Positions 1-5,042 of a DNA stretch of 5,381 nt are shown piece by piece (position 1 is the first letter of the stretch; the number at the start of each line of letters is the position of its first letter). A program made the position numbers and the translations under genes. Source of the stretch: Firmicutes bacterium CAG:170 (lineage in GTDB: Bacteria; Bacillota; Clostridia; Oscillospirales; Oscillospiraceae); the NCBI GenBank assembly GCA_000436735.1, contig FR887191.1, forward strand, positions 30,295 to 35,675, in the 5' to 3' direction. The notes beneath the pieces were generated by a model. It worked only from the letters and a program-made list of their open reading frames with translations. It was not told where the DNA came from and did not search any database.

Positions 1-517
1 GGATATCGTCCGCGCCAAGGCGGAGCTTTTCCCCGGCCAGATCGAGTACCTGCCCGCCGACCATGCCGTTTTCACCGGCGGCCTCCGACAAAATGCGGAT
101 GATCTTCACTACGACCGCAGGCTCCGCGTCTGCGCCGGAGGCCGTCTCAAACGCCGCCGTCAGCAGCGCGTCCCCGGCCAGAACAGCGTTCGCTTCGCCG
201 AAAACCTTGTGATTTGTCAGCCGTCCGCGCCGGTAATCGTCATTGTCCATGCACGGAAGATCGTCGTGGATCAGGCTGTAGGTGTGTACCATTTCAATTG
301 CAGCCGCGAACGGCAGCGCCCTGCGCCAGTCTCCGCCGCACAGTCGGCAGAATTCCAGCGTCAGCACCGGGCGGATGCGCTTGCCTCCGGCCAGCAGGCT
401 GTAGCGCATGGCCTGAAACAGCTCCCGCTGCGGGCAGGATTGATCCGCAAAGCAGTTTTCGAGATATTCCTCGACCGCGCTGCGGTAGACTTCCATCGTT
501 TCCTTGTACTCACTCAT
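1..517 (-). CDS. ispA: Polyprenyl (farnesyl-type) diphosphate synthase, 3' end off window
   Basis: This gene encodes a cytosolic trans-prenyltransferase that condenses isopentenyl diphosphate with allylic diphosphates, probably giving farnesyl diphosphate for undecaprenyl and quinone synthesis. I translated 172 residues by hand; the frame is open to the window edge. Visible motifs are AGGKRIRP (about 43-50), the first Asp-rich motif DDLPCMD (85-91) after HTYSLIH, RRGRLTNHKVFGEA (96-109), LAGDALL (113-119) and GMVGGQVLDL (151-160). The two extra residues inside the first Asp motif and the aromatic Tyr80 five residues before it fit bacterial (type II) farnesyl diphosphate synthases. The second DDxxD motif lies beyond the edge, so chain length is inferred. 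The start at 517 overlaps the end of xseB by 8 bases (ATGAGTGA) and gives an N-terminus of normal length. Its ribosome site is weak (GGAG about 10 bases upstream, or GAGAG directly upstream), suggesting coupling to xseB. A later ATG at 496, preceded by AAGGA, is a less likely alternative. Confidence 0.95.
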   Translation of the reverse strand, partial: MSEYKETMEVYRSAVEEYLENCFADQSCPQRELFQAMRYSLLAGGKRIRPVLTLEFCRLCGGDWRRALPFAAAIEMVHTYSLIHDDLPCMDNDDYRRGRLTNHKVFGEANAVLAGDALLTAAFETASGADAEPAVVVKIIRILSEAAGENGMVGGQVLDLAGEKLRLGADDI

Positions 518-743
518 CTCTCGTATACTCCGTTTCTACCGGTGCGCCGTCGGCGCCCTTCATCAGCTTCACGACCTGAAGCTCCGCCTCGCTCAGCATT
601 TCGTCGCAGGTCTTGACGAGGCCGGTGCCCTCCTGAAACAGCTTGAGCGCCTGCTCCAGCGGAACATTCCCCTGCTCCAGACTGCGCACGATCGCGTCCA
701 GCCGTTCGATGGATTTCTCAAAGCTCACCGATTTTTCACGCAT
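510..743 (-). CDS. xseB: Exodeoxyribonuclease VII small subunit
   Basis: XseB is the small, helical, non-catalytic subunit of exonuclease VII. Several copies bind each XseA chain to make the enzyme that degrades single-stranded DNA into short oligonucleotides in the cytoplasm. The 77-residue product has the family pattern: SFEKSIERLDAIVRSLEQG near the N-terminus, then VPLEQALKLFQEG (about 27-39) and a second helix with a run of charged residues. Normal length is about 75-85 residues. I chose the ATG at 743 rather than the in-frame ATG at 776 because GGAGG lies at 750-754, six bases upstream of it, and because the extra 11 residues from 776 (Arg-rich, inside xseA) are not part of the family. 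The gene overlaps the end of xseA by 8 bases and the start of ispA by 8 bases. The C-terminal tail after about residue 60 is acidic and not conserved as far as I can tell. Confidence 0.95.
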   Translation of the reverse strand: MREKSVSFEKSIERLDAIVRSLEQGNVPLEQALKLFQEGTGLVKTCDEMLSEAELQVVKLMKGADGAPVETEYTRDE

Positions 744-1950
744 CCTCTGCCTCCAAAACCTGACTGACTTCCGCAAGGAGCGTTCCCTGCATCAGATCGA
801 TCTGAATTCTGTCTCCCGGCCGGGCGTCCGCCGCCCGTCGGAGCACACTGCCGTCCTCCGTCCGGACGACGCTGTAGCCGCGCGAAAGCACCTTCAGCGG
901 GCTCATGGCGTCGAGCTTCGCCGTCAGACGGACGAACTGCTCCCGCTTGGCCTGCATCAGCCGCTGCGACGCCGAGGAAAGCCGTTCCCGGCTGTATTCC
1001 AGCGTCATGCGCTTGTCCTGCAAATAATTCATCGGGCTTTGCAGTACCCGCTTTCCGGCCAGCGCTTCGAGTCTCTGCCTCGAAAGGCTCAGCTGCCGTT
1101 CCACTGCCGCCGCCATCCGCGCCTGCGTCTGCGCAAGGCGCTTGCGCAGCTCCTCCTTATCCGGCGCGACAAGCTCCGCGCCGTTGGAGGGCGTCGCTGC
1201 GCGCACATCCGCGACGAAATCCGAGATCGTCACGTCCGGCTCATGTCCGACCGCCGAAACGACCGGAATTTCCGAGGCGTAGATCGCGCGCGCCACGCGC
1301 TCGTCATTGAAGGCCCAAAGATCCTCGATGGAGCCGCCGCCGCGCCCGGTGATGATCACATCCGCGATCTTCCAGCGGTTGGCGTACCGGATGGCCCCGG
1401 CGATCTCCGCAGGCGCTTCCGCGCCCTGCACACGCACCGGCAGAATCAGCACCTTGCTGAGCGGATACCGCTTTCCGAGAATGCGGAGCATGTCCATGAT
1501 GGCAGCTCCCGTACCCGAGGTAATGATGGCGATGCGATGTGGAAACGGCGGGAGCGGCTTTTTGTGTTCGCGGGCGAAAAGCCCTTCCTCCAGCAGCTTC
1601 GCCTTGAGCTGCTCAAAGGCCACGTGCAGATCTCCCACGCCGTCCGGCGTGAGGTCCGCGCAATAAAGCTGATACGCGCCGTCGCGCGGAAAGACCGTGA
1701 TCCGGCCGAAGGCAATGACCTTCATGCCGTTTTCCGGCCGGAAGCGCAGCCGGACAGCGCTGGAGCGGAACATGACGCACCGCAGCGCGCCCGTCTCGTC
1801 CTTGAGCGTAAAATAGTGATGTCCGGACGGATAGACCTTGTAATTGCTCAGCTCGCCCCGGATGAACAGCGCGTTCAGCCGTTCGTCCGTATCGAGCATA
1901 TTCTTGATGTATTCGTTGACCTCGGAGACCGCAAAGATCGTCTGTTCCAT
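736..1950 (-). CDS. xseA: Exodeoxyribonuclease VII large subunit
   Basis: XseA is the catalytic subunit of exonuclease VII, which trims single-stranded DNA from both ends during repair. The product is 404 residues, somewhat shorter than the E. coli (456) and B. subtilis (448) proteins. Domains in order: an N-terminal OB fold (about 5-100) with SEVNEYIKNML, RGELSNYKVYPSGHHYFTLKD; the catalytic domain (about 110-260) with AIITSGTGAAIMD, RGGGSIEDLWAFNDE, SAVGHEPDVTISDFVADVRAATPS in separate blocks; and a long helical, coiled-coil-like region (about 262-345) ending in PLKVLSRGYSVV (351-362) and a short C-terminal domain. Asp153, Arg203, His236 and Asp239 line up with the reported E. coli catalytic residues D155, R205, H238 and D241. 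The usual TSPTGAA is TSGTGAA here. The start at 1950 follows AGGAGG (1958-1963) by seven bases; an in-frame ATG at 1971 lies before that site and is rejected. The start shares one base with the stop of the TsaD-like gene (TAATG). Confidence 0.97.
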   Translation of the reverse strand: MEQTIFAVSEVNEYIKNMLDTDERLNALFIRGELSNYKVYPSGHHYFTLKDETGALRCVMFRSSAVRLRFRPENGMKVIAFGRITVFPRDGAYQLYCADLTPDGVGDLHVAFEQLKAKLLEEGLFAREHKKPLPPFPHRIAIITSGTGAAIMDMLRILGKRYPLSKVLILPVRVQGAEAPAEIAGAIRYANRWKIADVIITGRGGGSIEDLWAFNDERVARAIYASEIPVVSAVGHEPDVTISDFVADVRAATPSNGAELVAPDKEELRKRLAQTQARMAAAVERQLSLSRQRLEALAGKRVLQSPMNYLQDKRMTLEYSRERLSSASQRLMQAKREQFVRLTAKLDAMSPLKVLSRGYSVVRTEDGSVLRRAADARPGDRIQIDLMQGTLLAEVSQVLEAEDA

Positions 1951-2873
1951 TACGGCTCCTCCTGCATCCATGTGAGAAGCGCGATGCCGAAGGCGTTGTC
2001 CGAGGAAAAGCGCGGCTCGGCAAACGCTGCGTCAAACTCGCGGCAGCGCTCCCGCAGAAGTGAATTCCCCGAAACGCCGCCGGAAAACACGACCGCAAGG
2101 CCCGGATACTGCCGGAGCGCCTCTCTGGTCGCCGCCGTGACGGCGGAGATCACCGACAGCAACGCATAGCGCGCGGTCTCCTCCGCCGACGCGCCAGAGG
2201 CGCGGTACTGCATGACCTTGTTCTCCACGCCGGAAAGCGAAAATGAAAGGCCTCTGCACTTCACGCGGAAATGCTCCTTTTTGTCGCTGCCGCGGCTGAG
2301 TGCGTCGATGCCCTTACCCGCCGGAAACGGAAGCTCCAGAAGCTTTCCTGTCCGGTCGATCAGCTGGCCGGCGGAAATATCGCTCGTGCCGCCGATCTTT
2401 TCCGCGCGGACGTTTTTTCCGTCCGGCTCGACGAGCAGCAGCTCCGTCGTGCCGCCGGAGAGGTGCCACGCCAGATGCGGCGTATGCATCAGCTCCATCC
2501 GTCCCGCCGACCACAGCGCCGCCGCGATATGCCCCTGCTGGTGCGAAAACGCATAAAATGGAACGTCCAGGATACGCGCCAGCGTCTGCGCCTGCGAGCT
2601 TCCCGCGAGGAAGCACGGCATATAGGAGCCATCGACCGCGCGCGGGCGCGTGCTGGCGCCGACGGCGCGGATCGTATCCCTCGGAAGCGCGGCAAACAGT
2701 TCGTCCGTCATTTCCGGCAGGCGCTTGACGTGCGCAAACAGCGCGTCGGACTGCCGCAGGCCAAGCTCACCGGGCCGCACGTCCAAAAGGCGTGAGCAGT
2801 TTTCGCCGCTCACGCCGTTGAATGCCGCCACAGACGTGGTGTAATTGCTGGTATCAAAGCCCAGCGTCCTCAT
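1950..2873 (-). CDS. Divergent TsaD/Kae1-family protein (ASKHA fold, 'peptidase M22'-like), function unknown
   Basis: The 307-residue product belongs to the TsaD/Kae1/Gcp family. True TsaD transfers threonylcarbamoyl to A37 of tRNAs; I do not claim that reaction here. Visible family marks: N-terminal LGFDTSNYTTSVAAF (4-18; TsaD has GIETSCDETS), HQQGH (111-115, the metal-binding H-x3-H, HMEGH in E. coli TsaD), LSGGTTELL (138-146; TsaD has SGGHT), a phosphate-loop-like GGTSDISAGQLIDR (161-174; TsaD has DDAAGEAFDK), FSLSGVENKV (211-220; TsaD FSFSGLKT), GGVSGNSLLR (265-274) and SSDNAFGIA (290-298) whose Asp292 matches the third metal ligand. The metal site is therefore kept, while the N-terminal SCDET, the SGGHT His and the GE of the loop are changed. 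The HxxYGGVVPELASR segment is replaced by GELGLRQSDALFAHVK. The chain stops soon after the DN motif, lacking the C-terminal tail of TsaD. It overlaps nusB by four bases (ATGA), with GAGGTGG seven bases before the start, and sits where B. subtilis has folD. A separate authentic tsaD is expected elsewhere in the genome. Family assignment is firm; function is open. Confidence 0.9.
   Translation of the reverse strand: MRTLGFDTSNYTTSVAAFNGVSGENCSRLLDVRPGELGLRQSDALFAHVKRLPEMTDELFAALPRDTIRAVGASTRPRAVDGSYMPCFLAGSSQAQTLARILDVPFYAFSHQQGHIAAALWSAGRMELMHTPHLAWHLSGGTTELLLVEPDGKNVRAEKIGGTSDISAGQLIDRTGKLLELPFPAGKGIDALSRGSDKKEHFRVKCRGLSFSLSGVENKVMQYRASGASAEETARYALLSVISAVTAATREALRQYPGLAVVFSGGVSGNSLLRERCREFDAAFAEPRFSSDNAFGIALLTWMQEEP
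1958..1963 (-). promoter_or_regulatory. Ribosome binding site that fixes the xseA start
   Basis: AGGAGG on the minus strand, seven bases before the ATG ending at 1948. It lies inside the end of the TsaD-like gene and downstream of the alternative in-frame ATG at 1971, so it supports the shorter XseA. Confidence 0.85.
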
Positions 2874-3319
2874 TGTGCTGCCACCTCGCGCGCAAAAGCG
2901 CCGAGAATGCCGTTGACAAACGCCACAACGTCCTCATCCTCATATTTTCTCGTCAGCTCGACCGCCTCGTTGATGGCGGCGCTGACCGGAACGTCATGCA
3001 CATACAGGCACTCGTACATGGCAAGCTGCATGATGGCGCGGGCCGTTCTGGAAATACGGCTGAGATTCCAGCCGATGGCGTACTTTGAAATGTAGCCGTC
3101 CAGCTCCTCCTGACGCTCCCGGATGCCGCAGAGCGTGGATTGGATATACTCCGCCTGCTTGCCCGTCGGCCGGTCCTGATAGGCGTCGGACTCGTCCTTC
3201 AGCGTCGCATAGTAGTCCGGGTCAAGATGCTCCCGCACGACGGCCGCGGCATCGTCGTCGCGGAAGCCCATCTCGTAGACGAGCTGCGCCACGATCTCTC
3301 TGGCGTTTGTTCTGGTCAT
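2870..3319 (-). CDS. nusB: Transcription antitermination factor NusB
   Basis: NusB binds boxA RNA together with NusE (ribosomal protein S10) and prevents premature termination of rRNA transcription. The 149-residue, all-helical protein shows the family hallmarks: RTNAREIVAQLVYEM (3-17), a central charged linker rich in Asp and Glu (about 20-50) typical of clostridial NusB, WNLSRISRTARAIMQLAMYE (84-103, the W-x-L-x-R-I segment), VPVSAAINEAVELTRKYED (110-128) and FVNGILGAFA (134-143). Length is normal. AGGAG (3326-3330) stands six bases before the ATG at 3319. The gene follows the Asp23 gene by 32 bases with no terminator-like hairpin seen, so they are probably co-transcribed. Its stop overlaps the start of the TsaD-like gene as ATGA. 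The nusB-xseA-xseB-ispA association is common in Firmicutes. Confidence 0.96.
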   Translation of the reverse strand: MTRTNAREIVAQLVYEMGFRDDDAAAVVREHLDPDYYATLKDESDAYQDRPTGKQAEYIQSTLCGIRERQEELDGYISKYAIGWNLSRISRTARAIMQLAMYECLYVHDVPVSAAINEAVELTRKYEDEDVVAFVNGILGAFAREVAAQ

Positions 3320-3351
3320 AGCTTTCTCCTCATTCTCTTTCTGAAAAACGC

Positions 3352-3735
3352 TTACTTTCTGGATTCGCGCGGAAGCGCAATGCCGCAGACGTTCACGTTG
3401 ACCTTTGCGACGTTCAGGCCCGTAACGGATTCCAGACTGGAGCGCACAGCGTCCTGCACGTTCTTCGCCAGCTCAAAAACGGAATAGCCGAAATTGGCCA
3501 CGACGTTGCATTCCACAAACAGGCGGCCTTCCTTGTCGCTCACGATGCGCACGCCCTTGGCGGCGCTCTTCATGCCGAGCATCTCCGCAATGTCGGAGCC
3601 GATACCGGTGCTGAGGCCGCAGACGCCCTCCTGCTCCATCACGGCCATCGCCGCCACAGAAGCCACCACATCCTCGGAGATCTGGATCGAGCCGTTTTCC
3701 ACTTTCTGCGTGTAATATTCCTTATTTTCTGCCAT
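3352..3735 (-). CDS. Asp23/Gls24 (DUF322, YqhY-like) family protein
   Basis: The 127-residue product is an Asp23/Gls24-family protein, equivalent by position and sequence type to B. subtilis YqhY. Family marks: GSIQISEDVVASVAAMAVMEQEGV in two parts (about 15-38), a Gly-rich turn after it, GVRIVSDKEGRLFVECNVVANFGYSVFELAKNVQDAV (61-97, broken here by family-variable sites), SVTGLNVAKVNVNVCGI (103-119). The role is not well defined: YqhY has been linked to control of acetyl-CoA carboxylase and fatty acid synthesis, and staphylococcal Asp23 is membrane-associated. No signal peptide or membrane helix is visible, so it should be cytoplasmic. The ATG at 3735 is chosen because GGAGGA (3742-3747) lies six bases upstream. 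The frame stays open to 3888, but that extension would run through both predicted promoters and has no family similarity. It is the first gene of the housekeeping block. Unlike in B. subtilis, accB and accC are not next to it. Confidence 0.93.
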   Translation of the reverse strand: MAENKEYYTQKVENGSIQISEDVVASVAAMAVMEQEGVCGLSTGIGSDIAEMLGMKSAAKGVRIVSDKEGRLFVECNVVANFGYSVFELAKNVQDAVRSSLESVTGLNVAKVNVNVCGIALPRESRK

Positions 3736-3741
3736 AATGAT

Positions 3742-3747
3742 TCCTCC
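3742..3747 (-). promoter_or_regulatory. Ribosome binding site that fixes the Asp23-family gene start
   Basis: GGAGGA on the minus strand, six bases before the ATG at 3735. It decides against the much longer in-frame extension that begins at 3888. Confidence 0.85.
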
Positions 3748-3788
3748 GTATCCGATGGATAAGCCGCAGACATGATTCGATATCGTAT

Positions 3789-3816
3789 ATTGTACCACAA
3801 AAGGCAGGAATTTCAA
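3789..3816 (-). promoter_or_regulatory. Predicted vegetative promoter (extended -10) for the Asp23-nusB-xseAB-ispA operon
   Basis: On the minus strand, TTGAAA (3811-3816) is followed after 16 bases by TACAAT (3789-3794), with TG at 3796-3797 forming an extended -10. Each hexamer matches the sigma-A consensus at five of six positions. Transcription would start near 3782, leaving a leader of about 47 bases before the ATG at 3735. This is the best promoter in the window and sits exactly where the sporulation block ends and the housekeeping block begins. Confidence 0.7.
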
Positions 3817-3859
3817 CTGTAATTCGCAGAAATCGTTCCACACCCGCCCTGATTTGCAG

Positions 3860-3888
3860 ATTATACTACAGAACCGCCGCATATGCAA
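3860..3888 (-). promoter_or_regulatory. Possible second, upstream promoter
   Basis: A perfect TATAAT (3860-3865) on the minus strand lies 17 bases after TTGCAT (3883-3888), which keeps only the TTG of the -35 consensus. It begins directly after the hairpin at 3890-3919, so it could fire independently of spoIIIA transcription. Weaker than the promoter at 3789-3816 because of the poor -35. Confidence 0.45.
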
Positions 3889-3889
3889 G

Positions 3890-3919
3890 CAGCGGCGGCG
3901 GATATTTCCGCCGCCGCTG
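3890..3919 (-). terminator. GC-rich hairpin after spoIIIAH, probable terminator
   Basis: A perfect 13-base-pair inverted repeat (3890-3902 with 3907-3919) encloses a 4-base loop, beginning five bases after the spoIIIAH stop codon. The stem is almost pure G and C. Read on the minus strand it is followed by CTTGCAT rather than a run of U, so it is an imperfect intrinsic terminator. On the plus strand it is followed shortly by four T residues (3922-3925), though no plus-strand gene is seen that would use it. It most likely ends or attenuates the spoIIIA transcript, or protects its 3' end. Confidence 0.6.
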
Positions 3920-3924
3920 TCTTT

Positions 3925-4494
3925 TCAGCCCTTGACCTCGATGATGCGCACCTGCGAGAGCGGATAGTCCGTCTGCGCCGTCACAACATCGGAGATGAGC
4001 GCCACGTCCGTCTGGTCAAGCCCCTCTGCCGGAGCCGCGACCGCCACGCAGACCGTGTCGTCATGGATGTAGGTCACGCAGTCCGCGTAGCCCTTGGCAA
4101 TGACGAGGCTCTCGATCTGCGCTTCGCTGAGCGCGGTTGAGACCAGCTCATTGAGCGTCTGCGTCGCAGCGGTGCCGACCTCGGTGCCCTCGTCGTAGGC
4201 GATGGTCTGCTCCAGCAGCTCCACGGCGCTGTCGCGCGACTCCTGACGGCTCAGGCGCACCTGCGCGAAATAGTCCTCCATCTGCGCTCCTGCCTGCGCG
4301 GAGGCCTCCTCCACCGCCGCGTCCGACGGGTCGGAGATCACAAGCCCTTCGCCCATGACCTGCTCCGCGTCCAGCGTGTCTGTCAGCTCCGCGGCGGCGG
4401 GCTGCTTGTTGTTATAGGACCAGTTGAGATAGATCCCCGCGCAGACAAACAGCAGTACCGTCGCAATGATGGCGTTCCGTTTCCAAATTTTCAT
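3925..4494 (-). CDS. spoIIIAH: Stage III sporulation protein AH
   Basis: SpoIIIAH is a mother-cell membrane protein whose extracellular domain binds SpoIIQ of the forespore across the intermembrane space, forming the channel needed for late forespore gene expression during engulfment. The 189-residue product (B. subtilis: 218) starts MKIWKRNAI, with one membrane helix at about 8-25 (ATVLLFVCAGIYL core), then an acidic low-complexity linker (about 35-70). The conserved domain of YscJ/FliF-like ring-building type follows: YFAQVRLSRQESRDSAVELL (75-94), a helix ending IESLVIAKGYADCVTYIHDD (127-146), VCVAVAAPAEGL (148-159) and VRIIEVKG at the C-terminus. AGGAGG (4502-4507) lies seven bases before the start; the TAG stop of spoIIIAG overlaps this site (TAGGAGG). 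It is last in the spoIIIA cluster and is followed by a GC-rich hairpin. By family knowledge it would be under sigma-E through a promoter upstream of the cluster, outside this window. Confidence 0.96.
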   Translation of the reverse strand: MKIWKRNAIIATVLLFVCAGIYLNWSYNNKQPAAAELTDTLDAEQVMGEGLVISDPSDAAVEEASAQAGAQMEDYFAQVRLSRQESRDSAVELLEQTIAYDEGTEVGTAATQTLNELVSTALSEAQIESLVIAKGYADCVTYIHDDTVCVAVAAPAEGLDQTDVALISDVVTAQTDYPLSQVRIIEVKG

Positions 4495-4505
4495 CTGATA
4501 GCCTC

Positions 4506-5042
4506 CTATGATCGTTTCATTTTGATGACGCTGATCTTATCGCTGCCAAGCCCCGTCAGCCGGGAGACGGCCTGCACGATGGCAAGCTCCACGCTTGGAC
4601 TTCCGGCGCCCTCGCAGACGACGACGGCGCCCCGGTAGACGGGATACCGCGTTTTCCGGACGGCCGGCAGGCGCTGCGTGCTGTCCGGCTGATACAGGAC
4701 GATCGTCTGCTCGCGGCTCTCCGTGTCGCCGGACGAGCTTGTTTTTTCGTCGGACTGGTAGTAACTCTCCGCGCCGTATTCCAGACTCAAAAGCACCTCT
4801 ACCCGGCCCGCGCCGTCGATCTTGGACAGAAGCTTCGCAAGCGCATCCTGCATTTCCGAGATCTCCGACGCCGGCGCCCCGGCGGACGGCTCCGCCGCCG
4901 TCGTCCGCTCCTGCCGGGAGGGCAGGAGCATCAGAAAAACGCCCGCCAGCAGCACGATCAGCGCGTATTTGTATTTTCCGATGCGTCCAAGCGCCGGCTG
5001 GAGCTTTTTCAGGATCCCGGGGGAATGTCTGTCTGCTTCCAT
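4506..5042 (-). CDS. spoIIIAG: Stage III sporulation protein AG
   Basis: SpoIIIAG forms a large multimeric ring in the intermembrane space between mother cell and forespore, part of the SpoIIIA-SpoIIQ complex related to type III secretion and flagellar rings. The 178-residue product (B. subtilis: 229) has a short cytoplasmic N-terminus, a membrane helix at about 25-41 (YALIVLLAGVFLMLL), a Ser/Ala-rich linker (about 47-62) and the ring-building domain. The first half of that domain reads LAKLLSKIDGAGRVEVLLSLE (68-88). A polar insert follows (about 89-125), then TRYPVYRGAVVVCEGAGSP (131-149), VELAIVQAVSRLTGL (151-165) and KISVIKMK (169-176). The insert matches the place of the beta-strand insertion known in B. 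subtilis SpoIIIAG but looks shorter. The start at 5042 has AAAGG (5048-5052) five bases upstream and lies inside spoIIIAF, overlapping it by 34 bases. The stop overlaps the ribosome site of spoIIIAH. Confidence 0.95.
   Translation of the reverse strand: MEADRHSPGILKKLQPALGRIGKYKYALIVLLAGVFLMLLPSRQERTTAAEPSAGAPASEISEMQDALAKLLSKIDGAGRVEVLLSLEYGAESYYQSDEKTSSSGDTESREQTIVLYQPDSTQRLPAVRKTRYPVYRGAVVVCEGAGSPSVELAIVQAVSRLTGLGSDKISVIKMKRS

Noticed and set aside
209..616. Plus-strand frames opposite ispA
   Set aside because: ispA has strong family motifs in the minus frame here; the plus frames are Arg/Pro/Ala-rich with no recognisable domain and no convincing ribosome site.
744..776. Longer XseB start at 776
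   Set aside because: It adds an Arg-rich stretch not found in the family and bypasses the GGAGG site placed for the ATG at 743.
1951..1971. Longer XseA start at 1971
   Set aside because: The AGGAGG site lies downstream of that ATG and at the right distance from the ATG at 1950; the extra MDAGGAV residues come from translating the ribosome site.
643..2169. 508-residue open frame on the plus strand across xseA and the TsaD-like gene
   Set aside because: It is antisense to two clear genes, is rich in Arg, His and Ala as expected of a shadow frame in high-GC DNA, shows no family motif, and crosses a gene boundary of the other strand.
1950..2873. Calling the TsaD-like gene tsaD, or an O-sialoglycoprotein endopeptidase
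   Set aside because: Several TsaD signature motifs are altered, so the tRNA-modification role is not supported; the endopeptidase name is a historical misannotation of this family.
3736..3888. 51-residue N-terminal extension of the Asp23-family protein
   Set aside because: The extension covers both promoter candidates, has no family similarity, and the strong GGAGGA site supports the start at 3735.
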